Of a stretch of DNA of 5,175 nucleotides, positions 1 through 4,582 are shown piece after piece (position 1 is the stretch's first letter; every line of letters starts with the position of its first letter). A program made the position numbers and the translations under genes. The stretch spans positions 1 to 5,175 of the forward strand of contig JAAYMJ010000169.1 of the NCBI GenBank assembly GCA_012521455.1, given 5' to 3'. A model generated the notes under the pieces. It was not told the DNA's origin, made no database searches, and was given only the letters and a program-made list of their open reading frames with translations. Source of the DNA: Clostridiaceae bacterium. GTDB taxonomy: Bacteria > Bacillota > Clostridia > UMGS1883 > JAAYMJ01.

Positions 1-312
1 GATTTTAAACGTATCTCCGGTGTCCGTTTCCCTGTTTGTTATACTGCCAATATATGCAGTTTTGGTTTTTTCATCGTATTCAACTTTCAATGAAAAAGCT
101 TCGCTTACTGCCCTGACTGGCAAATATGTAGTCCCGTCGATGATAAACGGCTCGACTTTGTTCCCCTGCGCGTCCTTTGCGTCTAGCATTTGCCCGTCAA
201 TCATTATTTTTATGTCGTTAAACACAATATCACTAGCTATGGCGCAGACGCCTGACAGGATAAAGGCAAGCACTAAAAATAGCGATAAAGACCGTTTTAG
301 CAATTTTGTCAT
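1..312 (-). CDS. Secreted stalk-domain protein (copper amine oxidase N-terminal-like), C-terminus beyond the window
   Basis: The minus strand is open for 104 codons from an ATG at 312 to the left edge. Residues 1-26 form a signal peptide: K3, K6 and R7, then a hydrophobic core (LFLVLAFIL), then a likely AIA cleavage site before S27. Residues 29-89 carry the pattern of the copper amine oxidase N-terminal-like (stalk) domain: VFNDIKIMIDG, then PFIIDGTTYLPVRAVSEAF at 55-73, then VEYDEKTKTAYIG. Such domains are common in exported proteins of Clostridia and despite the name do not imply copper binding or oxidase activity. The real function probably sits in the missing C-terminal part. C23 does not sit in a good lipobox, so it is read as an ordinary secreted protein. 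An in-frame ATG at 330 is possible, but AAGGAG at 322-327, nine bases upstream of 312, favours the inner start. Expression would come from the promoter at 354-383. Confidence 0.85.
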   Translation of the reverse strand, partial: MTKLLKRSLSLFLVLAFILSGVCAIASDIVFNDIKIMIDGQMLDAKDAQGNKVEPFIIDGTTYLPVRAVSEAFSLKVEYDEKTKTAYIGSITNRETDTGDTFKI

Positions 313-321
313 AAACCTATA

Positions 322-327
322 CTCCTT
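322..327 (-). promoter_or_regulatory. Ribosome binding site of the stalk-domain gene
   Basis: AAGGAG on the minus strand, nine bases before ATG 312. It lies inside the reading frame that would start at ATG 330, so it decides in favour of 312. Confidence 0.7.
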
Positions 328-353
328 CATTTTTATATTTTGTTAACATTTAT

Positions 354-383
354 ATTATATTGCATAAATGTATTCAAAGTCAA
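354..383 (-). promoter_or_regulatory. Promoter of the stalk-domain gene
   Basis: On the minus strand, TTGACT (378-383) and a perfect TATAAT (354-359) are separated by 18 bases. Transcription would start near 347, giving a leader of about 35 bases before ATG 312. This is a sigma-A type promoter by inspection only. Confidence 0.6.
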
Positions 384-410
384 TTGACATTTAATTGATT
401 GTAATTTTGA

Positions 411-439
411 TTGCATTTGGGGGGATTTGCAGATATAAT
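411..439 (+). promoter_or_regulatory. Promoter of the HAD hydrolase gene
   Basis: TTGCAT (411-416) and TATAAT (434-439) are separated by 17 bases. Transcription would start near 446, leaving a leader of about 54 bases. That leader carries a small inverted repeat, GCCCG (450-454) with CGGGC (461-465) and a 6-base loop. The same -35/-10 pair and spacing recurs before the hemerythrin gene. Confidence 0.55.
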
Positions 440-482
440 TAAAGTTAGTGCCCGAAATCCCGGGCAAAAAACAAAATTTTTT

Positions 483-493
483 AAAAGGGGAAG
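483..493 (+). promoter_or_regulatory. Ribosome binding site for the TTG start of the HAD gene
   Basis: AAAAGGGGAAG sits nine bases (measured from GGGG at 487-490) before TTG 500. Together with the TGA at 494-496 it fixes the TTG as the start. Confidence 0.6.
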
Positions 494-499
494 TGACAA

Positions 500-1318
500 T
501 TGGGAATTTTTAGTGGTTATCTTCTATGCTGTGACATTGACGGAACGTTAATTGATGACGAAAGAAAAATTCCAAAAGAAAATATTTTGGCAATTGAATA
601 TTTTAAAAAAGAAGGGGGGATTTTTACAATCGCCTCGGGGAGAAGCCCGGTAAGCATTAGCAGGTTTTTTAAGGATTTGACGCCTGACTGCGCCATGATT
701 GTAAACAACGGCGCGGGAATTTATGATGTGGAAAAGTCAAAGTTTTTGTGGAATGAGTATCTTCCTGACGATTCAATTGAAGTGATTGAATTTGTGGACA
801 AAAACTGCCCCTATTCGGGGATTGAAATATATAAGGACGAAAACATATATTTTTGCAAGTACAATGACTACATACATAAGCACATTAAAAATGAAAGCCT
901 GCCTGTTTTGGACGCGGACTACCGCACCCTTCCAAAGCCGTGGTCAAAGGCGCTTTTTGCCCAAAAGCCCGATGAGGTTTTAAAAATCAAAAAGGCGCTT
1001 TTAAATTCCGGATTTGCCCACAAGTACTCCTTCGTACAAAGCAGCAGCGAATACTTTGAGGTTTTAAGCTTAAAAGCGTCAAAGGGAAACGCCTTAAAAG
1101 CCCTTTGCAATGTTTTAGGAATGGACATTAAAAAAACCATTGCGGTGGGGGACAATGAAAACGACTTGTCCATGATAATGATGTCAGGCTACGGCTTTAC
1201 GGTGGAAAACGCCCATGAAGAAGTAAAAAGGCAATCGCCTTATGTGGTGGGCTCAAATAACAGCGGCTGCATAAGGGATGTTGTTGAAAAAATGAGGGAA
1301 ATATTGACAAAAATATGA
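500..1318 (+). CDS. Cof-type HAD-IIB family hydrolase (haloacid dehalogenase superfamily phosphatase)
   Basis: This is a 272-residue cytoplasmic phosphatase of the HAD superfamily, type IIB (Cof/YidA-like). All four HAD motifs are present: motif I DIDGT with nucleophile D12 and acid/base D14; motif II S46 in ASGRS; motif III K195 in LKASKGNAL; motif IV GDNENDLSMI at 217-226, with the acidic residues that hold Mg2+. The roughly 110-residue segment between motifs II and III is the type IIB cap that sets substrate. The length is normal for the family. Members remove phosphate from sugar phosphates, nucleotides or flavin mononucleotide, so the substrate cannot be named from sequence. The start is TTG: an in-frame TGA lies at 494-496, and no other start codon precedes D12. 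GGGG at 487-490 in an AAAAGGGGAAG tract serves as ribosome binding site with a 9-base gap. It is divergent from the stalk-domain gene. No convincing terminator follows. Confidence 0.93.
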   Translation: MGIFSGYLLCCDIDGTLIDDERKIPKENILAIEYFKKEGGIFTIASGRSPVSISRFFKDLTPDCAMIVNNGAGIYDVEKSKFLWNEYLPDDSIEVIEFVDKNCPYSGIEIYKDENIYFCKYNDYIHKHIKNESLPVLDADYRTLPKPWSKALFAQKPDEVLKIKKALLNSGFAHKYSFVQSSSEYFEVLSLKASKGNALKALCNVLGMDIKKTIAVGDNENDLSMIMMSGYGFTVENAHEEVKRQSPYVVGSNNSGCIRDVVEKMREILTKI

Positions 1319-1323
1319 AAGCC

Positions 1324-1335
1324 TTTTATATAAAA
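1324..1335 (+). repeat. 12-bp AT palindrome after the HAD gene
   Basis: TTTTATATAAAA is a perfect palindrome six bases after the HAD stop codon. It has no GC stem and no separate T-tract, so it is a poor terminator. In DNA this AT-rich it may be chance. Confidence 0.3.
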
Positions 1336-1370
1336 TGGACAAAAATTTTTTGATTTTTGGGCCTAATATA

Positions 1371-1401
1371 TTGATTTTTTTAAAAAATGTGTTAATATAA
1401 G
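1371..1401 (+). promoter_or_regulatory. Promoter of the LamG protein gene
   Basis: TTGATT (1371-1376) is followed after 16 bases by TAATAT (1393-1398), preceded by TG at 1390-1391 as in an extended -10. TATAAG at 1396-1401 is an alternative -10 with a 19-base spacer. Start of transcription near 1405 would place ATG 1411 only a few bases from the RNA 5' end, which supports ATG 1471 as the real start. TTGATTTTT also occurs 21 bases upstream (1350-1358), two helical turns away. Confidence 0.5.
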
Positions 1402-1409
1402 ATTATAGA

Positions 1410-1443
1410 AATGTGTCTATTATTATGCCAATTAGGGCACATT
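1410..1443 (+). repeat. Inverted repeat in the leader of the LamG gene
   Basis: AATGTG (1410-1415) and CACATT (1438-1443) pair perfectly, and the stem can extend inward by T-G, C-G and T-G pairs to nine pairs. A shorter stem, TGCC (1426-1429) with GGCA (1436-1439), overlaps its right arm and would exclude it. The element sits between the expected transcription start and the ribosome binding site. Its role is unknown and it may be chance. Confidence 0.35.
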
Positions 1444-1451
1444 AAATTAGC

Positions 1452-1463
1452 GGAAAGGGAGAG
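1452..1463 (+). promoter_or_regulatory. Ribosome binding site of the LamG gene
   Basis: GGAAAGGGAGAG is purine-rich, with GGGAG at 1457-1461 nine bases before ATG 1471. It picks this start over the in-frame ATG at 1411, which has no such site. Confidence 0.7.
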
Positions 1464-1470
1464 TAAGAAA

Positions 1471-3600
1471 ATGCGAAAATTAACTTCAATTCTGACCATT
1501 ATATGCTTAGTTGCCACGTTAATTACAGCAGTGGTTCCTGCAGCAGCGGAAGGTCAAGATTTAGCTGAAGACGCTCTTAAGTTGTGGTACCGTTTCACAA
1601 GCTATACACAGACCGATGAAGGCAAAATTGTCAGAAACAGGGTAAAACCCGGCTTAAGCGACGGTATTATTATGGGAAACGCTGATATTGTTGATATGTC
1701 AGAAGAATATGAAGCCCCTAATCTTGGTACAACTTTATGGGTTCCCGGCAATGGCGGGCTTAAGATTAAGGAAGGGTTTCAGACTGCAATAACTGGCAGC
1801 TGGACAGTATCTGTGTGGTTTTATCTTCCAGATACACCTGGAGAGGGAGCAAGGCTATTTGACTTTGGTTCTACAACACAAAGAGCTTATCCCACTAGCG
1901 AAAATAGTGACCCTCCAAGGAACAGTATCTTTTTTAAACTAAAACCATTACAGTTAAGTGACAGGATTTATGGTTCCAGCAACATTTTTAGCCTAGAAGG
2001 TAAAGGTCTTTCACTATTAGTTTATCAACATCAAATGTTGACAGTTACATTTGACAAGGCAACCAATACATATGCTGTATACCATAACGGCAATCTTATT
2101 ACAAGCGGCAACACCAATGGCCAAATGAGGTCGTTGAGCGAAGTTGACTTTACTAAAGCTTTCCTCGGCACAAACGTGTGGTATGATACAAGCTTTGCTA
2201 CAGACAACCCGGACTTGGTAGGCGGTTATTATGACTTTAAGATTTACGCTACAGCGTTAAATGCTGACCAGGTTGAAGCAATATATGATTTGGGTAAGGA
2301 ATACGGCCCGGAAGAACAAGACCGCAGTGAAGACGCTCGAAGGGCTCTTGATGAGCTTACAATTCCAAGTGAATTGGCTGAAAGATATCAATTCCCAACA
2401 TTTGTAGGAAGCATTGAAGACCCGTTCCCGATTGTTTGGCTTGTTGATGATGAATACAAACAATATATTAATTTTGCAACAGGCAGGATTATTGAGCCAA
2501 AAGGCGAAGATGTAACATTCACATTAACCGCTAAAATTGACACAGACCAATATGATGTAAGAAAAGAGTTTACTGTAACAATTAAAGGGAATAAGGAAAA
2601 TCTTCCCGATGATGTGCTAGCATATTATGATTTCTCTGAAGCAGTAGACGGTTATGTATTGGATAAATCCAGAAACAACTTTAACGCTCAGGTTTTCGGC
2701 GATGTTGAATTTAAGAACGGCCGCGCTAAATTAAACGGCGACGGGCAATACTTTGTTGCGGATAAGGAATTGCTTAACAATGTTGAATCCTTCTCCGTTT
2801 ATGCAAAAGTTTATATTCCCAAAAACGCTGACAACACCGGCGCAAGAATATTTGACTTTGGTACACATCAAAGAAACAGCTGGTTCTTAAAAGCAGGCCC
2901 GGTAACAGCTGGCAGCAAATTTAATTTTGGCGATACATATCTAGTGCCATCTGCTTCAAACGTAAACTTAAAGAGAGGCGCTATTAACGAACTAGTTGTA
3001 ACCTTTGAAAAAATTGAAGAAGATAAAGTGCTTACAAGCGTGTATTTTGACGGTGTTCTAATTGGCCAAAACACAAATATTAAAAAGACACCGAAAGAAT
3101 CAACAGAAACCAATTTCGTAAACTATATTGGAAGAACCCAATGGCTTGCAAATGATGAATATCCAGGCGAAAACCCGGATATTATCGCAGAATATGATGA
3201 GTTTGTAGTATACAACAGGGCTTTAACCCAGGATGAAGTTAGGGAAATGTGCAACGCTGCAAACGAAACCTATGTTAAGAGCATTGAAACAACAACTGAC
3301 GAATCAGGAAACCCATATGTAACAGTTGTTGTTAATGTATCAGCTCAAGACGCGGGCAAAACCGTAAAACCGTTTATTGCATATTACACCGCGCCAACAA
3401 GGGATGACACAACAAGGATTGTGACATCTTCAACATTATTAAAGATTGAAAGAGGCGGATATGACGTTCCGCTGTTTGAAGGTGAAAATACATTTGTTCT
3501 TCCATATGACGCAACACTAGCTTCAAGGGCTAAAAAGCTATTCTTATGGAGCGATGACAAAGACTTATCCTCACCTGTTGTTTCAGTGATTCCGTTTTAA
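1471..3600 (+). CDS. Secreted protein with two LamG-like domains and an atrophied bacterial Ig-like domain
   Basis: This is a 709-residue exported protein. Residues 1-26 are a signal peptide (R2, K3, hydrophobic core ILTIICLVATLITAVV, cleavage after AAA before E27). Residues about 33-275 form a first LamG/concanavalin-like jelly-roll. Residues about 285-373 resemble the atrophied bacterial Ig domain (ALDELTIPS ... PIVW ... ATGRI..P.GEDVTFTLTA ... KEFTVTIKG). Residues about 379-597 form a second LamG domain. Residues about 600-709 are an extra beta-rich domain of a kind seen at the C-terminus of clostridial surface proteins. The two LamG domains align: GARLFDFG (127-134) with GARIFDFG (458-465), LTVTFDK with LVVTFEK, and FLGTNVW ... 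NPDL with YIGRTQW ... NPDI, each ending in a YDxFxVY-like strand. No catalytic domain, LPXTG motif or SLH repeats are visible. Binding of glycans or other surface ligands is inferred from the fold. The start at 1471 is chosen from the signal peptide and ribosome binding site. A strong terminator follows. Confidence 0.9.
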   Translation: MRKLTSILTIICLVATLITAVVPAAAEGQDLAEDALKLWYRFTSYTQTDEGKIVRNRVKPGLSDGIIMGNADIVDMSEEYEAPNLGTTLWVPGNGGLKIKEGFQTAITGSWTVSVWFYLPDTPGEGARLFDFGSTTQRAYPTSENSDPPRNSIFFKLKPLQLSDRIYGSSNIFSLEGKGLSLLVYQHQMLTVTFDKATNTYAVYHNGNLITSGNTNGQMRSLSEVDFTKAFLGTNVWYDTSFATDNPDLVGGYYDFKIYATALNADQVEAIYDLGKEYGPEEQDRSEDARRALDELTIPSELAERYQFPTFVGSIEDPFPIVWLVDDEYKQYINFATGRIIEPKGEDVTFTLTAKIDTDQYDVRKEFTVTIKGNKENLPDDVLAYYDFSEAVDGYVLDKSRNNFNAQVFGDVEFKNGRAKLNGDGQYFVADKELLNNVESFSVYAKVYIPKNADNTGARIFDFGTHQRNSWFLKAGPVTAGSKFNFGDTYLVPSASNVNLKRGAINELVVTFEKIEEDKVLTSVYFDGVLIGQNTNIKKTPKESTETNFVNYIGRTQWLANDEYPGENPDIIAEYDEFVVYNRALTQDEVREMCNAANETYVKSIETTTDESGNPYVTVVVNVSAQDAGKTVKPFIAYYTAPTRDDTTRIVTSSTLLKIERGGYDVPLFEGENTFVLPYDATLASRAKKLFLWSDDKDLSSPVVSVIPF

Positions 3601-3607
3601 TTAAAAT

Positions 3608-3640
3608 AAAAAATGCCCCTCAGCCGAGGGGCATTTTTTT
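3608..3640 (+). terminator. Rho-independent terminator of the LamG gene
   Basis: The stem pairs TGCCCCTC (3614-3621) with GAGGGGCA (3626-3633) around an AGCC loop. It is flanked by an A-tract and a run of seven T (3634-3640). It begins eight bases after the stop codon. Confidence 0.95.
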
Positions 3641-3693
3641 GTGTAAGAGACCTGAATTTTGCGCATTATAAAAGTATAAAATTTACTTTGCTA

Positions 3694-3722
3694 TTGCATA
3701 ATTTATGAATTAATTATATAAT
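3694..3722 (+). promoter_or_regulatory. Promoter of the bacteriohemerythrin gene
   Basis: TTGCAT (3694-3699) and a perfect TATAAT (3717-3722) are 17 bases apart. Transcription would start near 3729, giving a leader of about 45 bases. The -10 box lies inside the palindrome at 3710-3725. Confidence 0.6.
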
Positions 3723-3725
3723 TAA
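3710..3725. promoter_or_regulatory. 16-bp palindrome over the hemerythrin -10 box, possible operator
   Basis: TTAATTATATAATTAA is a perfect palindrome that covers the whole -10 hexamer. A repressor bound here would block RNA polymerase. It consists only of A and T, so chance is a real alternative. I do not recognise it as the site of a named regulator. Confidence 0.35.
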
Positions 3726-3736
3726 CTTATCCATAC

Positions 3737-3752
3737 AATAATTTACATTATT
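3737..3752 (+). repeat. Short inverted repeat in the hemerythrin leader
   Basis: AATAAT (3737-3742) and ATTATT (3747-3752) flank TTAC. It lies just after the expected transcription start. The stem would be weak as RNA; as DNA it could be a second binding half-site pair. It may be chance. Confidence 0.25.
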
Positions 3753-3774
3753 CACACAAGAAAGGTGGGTTATT

Positions 3775-4182
3775 ATGGCGATAGAATGGAATGAAAGCTT
3801 GTCGGTTGGAGTTAATTCAATAGATGAGCAGCACAAAGAATGGTTTAAAAAGGCAAACGAGCTTTTTGAGGCGGGCAAACAGGGAAAAGCCAAGGAACAT
3901 ATCGCGCAAATGCTTGAGTTTTTGGATTCTTATACCAAATTTCATTTCAGCGATGAAGAAAGGTATATGAGGTCGATAAACTATCCCCTGTTGGACGAGC
4001 AGATAAAAATGCACACCGACTTTATTGCCCAGCTTAAAAAATTGAAGGAAGATTATGAAAACTCCGGCGGGAATGTTTTGGTGGTGCTAAACGCAAACCA
4101 AATAATCTTAAATTGGCTGACAGGGCATATTATAAGGCACGACAAAAAAATCGGGGAATATGTTAGAAGTTTAGATAAATAA
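3775..4182 (+). CDS. Bacteriohemerythrin, with one iron-ligand histidine replaced by glutamine
   Basis: This 135-residue cytoplasmic protein is a single-domain bacteriohemerythrin, a four-helix bundle that normally holds a non-haem di-iron site and binds O2. The start has an excellent ribosome binding site (AAAGGTGGG at 3761-3769) and the N-terminus has the family pattern IEWNESLSVGVNSIDEQHKEW. Expected ligands found: H20, H57 and E61 in HFSDE, H80, H118 and D123 in HIIRHD. By spacing to the Methylococcus protein (ligands recalled as H22, H58, E62, H77, H81, H117, D122), the ligand 15 residues after the glutamate should be residue 76, which here is Q76 (CAG, 4000-4002). The site may therefore bind iron in an altered way, or Q76 may be a tolerated variant. 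Likely roles are oxygen or redox sensing, storage or protection in an anaerobe; none is proven. It is a single gene with its own promoter and terminator. Confidence 0.93.
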   Translation: MAIEWNESLSVGVNSIDEQHKEWFKKANELFEAGKQGKAKEHIAQMLEFLDSYTKFHFSDEERYMRSINYPLLDEQIKMHTDFIAQLKKLKEDYENSGGNVLVVLNANQIILNWLTGHIIRHDKKIGEYVRSLDK

Positions 4183-4187
4183 TTTGT

Positions 4188-4219
4188 AAAAACCCCCTGT
4201 TTAAAACAGGGGGTTTTTT
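4188..4219 (+). terminator. Rho-independent terminator of the hemerythrin gene
   Basis: ACCCCCTGT (4192-4200) pairs with ACAGGGGGT (4206-4214) around a TTAAA loop. An A-tract precedes it and a T-tract (4214-4219) follows. It begins five bases after the stop codon. Confidence 0.95.
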
Positions 4220-4339
4220 ATGTTGTTATAAATAAATGGCAGCATTTACCGAAAATGTTTTAGCTTTTATGCTGAATGGATTTTCAATCGCTTTTGTGTA
4301 TATAGGGCTACTTTAAAGGGATAAATCTTGCTTTTGTTA

Positions 4340-4359
4340 TTTTATGTTAAAACATAAAA
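4340..4359. repeat. 20-bp perfect palindrome
   Basis: TTTTATGTT (4340-4348) and AACATAAAA (4351-4359) are exact reverse complements separated by AA. As RNA it would fold as a 7-bp stem with a 6-base loop. Its right end touches the next inverted repeat without a gap. Confidence 0.6.
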
Positions 4360-4397
4360 CAAGCCTTTTTGCCGCGGCGGGTTATGGATAAGGCTTG
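4360..4397. repeat. Inverted repeat with 8-bp arms and a GC-rich loop
   Basis: CAAGCCTT (4360-4367) and AAGGCTTG (4390-4397) are exact reverse complements. The 22-base loop contains GCCGCGGC (4371-4378), itself a palindrome and much more GC-rich than its surroundings. CAAG at 4360-4363 could also pair with CTTG at 4327-4330, giving an alternative fold with the left-hand palindrome. Confidence 0.55.
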
Positions 4398-4502
4398 ACA
4401 CAAATTAAATAAATTTTTAGGTATTTCGGAAAGTAAAAAGAGGTGAGAAAACTAAAAAAGCAGATACCCCCCTATCAAAAACTAAACACTCCCCGAAAGG
4501 GC

Positions 4503-4534
4503 AAAAAAAACTACCCGCAAAGCGGGTAGTTTTT
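4503..4534 (-). terminator. Terminator of metA, symmetrical and probably bidirectional
   Basis: ACTACCCGC (4510-4518) pairs with GCGGGTAGT (4522-4530) around AAA. On the minus strand the stem is followed by eight T (complement of 4503-4510), so it ends metA transcripts about 47 bases after their stop codon. On the plus strand it is followed by TTTTT (4530-4534), so it can also stop transcripts from the left. Confidence 0.9.
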
Positions 4535-4561
4535 ACTTTTAAATAGGTACAATTGGGGGGA

Positions 4562-4582
4562 AAGCCCACCTTTTGAGGGCTT
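4562..4582 (-). repeat. Inverted repeat overlapping the metA stop codon
   Basis: AAGCCC (4562-4567) and GGGCTT (4577-4582) form 6-bp arms with a 9-base loop, and one arm reaches into the TAA at 4581-4583. No T-tract follows on the minus strand, so it is not the terminator. It could protect the 3' end of the message or be chance. Confidence 0.35.

Larger units (their letters stand above)
4220..4502. other. Non-coding gap between convergent genes
   Basis: The space between the hemerythrin terminator and the metA terminator is about 280 bases, long for two convergent genes. I see no gene with a ribosome binding site and no known riboswitch or RNA family. It holds two abutting inverted repeats (4340-4397). 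Beyond them are a TTGACA at 4395-4400 with no good -10 box, an isolated AGAGGTGAG (near 4440) with no start codon after it, GATA/TATC arms around six C (4463-4476), and a CCC-GAAA-GGG mini-hairpin (4492-4501). Confidence 0.5.

Noticed and set aside
20..346. Plus-strand open frame of 108 codons at the left edge
   Set aside because: It is the reverse of a convincing minus-strand gene with signal peptide, stalk-domain motifs, ribosome binding site and promoter. It has no ribosome binding site of its own.
384..389. Perfect TTGACA on the plus strand as a -35 box
   Set aside because: No acceptable -10 box lies 16-18 bases downstream (TTGATT at 17). TTGCAT with TATAAT at 411-439 is better placed for the HAD gene.
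450..465. GCCCG/CGGGC hairpin before the HAD gene as a terminator or riboswitch
   Set aside because: The stem has only five pairs and no T-tract follows it. Nothing around it matches a riboswitch family known to me.
1411..1470. Upstream ATG that would add 20 residues to the LamG protein
   Set aside because: It has no ribosome binding site, lies only a few bases after the likely transcription start, and would put a non-signal sequence ahead of a clear signal peptide.
4236..4316. 26-codon plus-strand open frame with hydrophobic content starting MAAFTENV
   Set aside because: It has no ribosome binding site and no promoter, and it starts just after a strong terminator. The length is what chance gives in a gap of this size.
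4562..4582. Hairpin at the metA stop codon as its terminator
   Set aside because: Reading on the minus strand it is followed by a C-run, not a T-run. The stem-loop at 4503-4534 fits the role far better.
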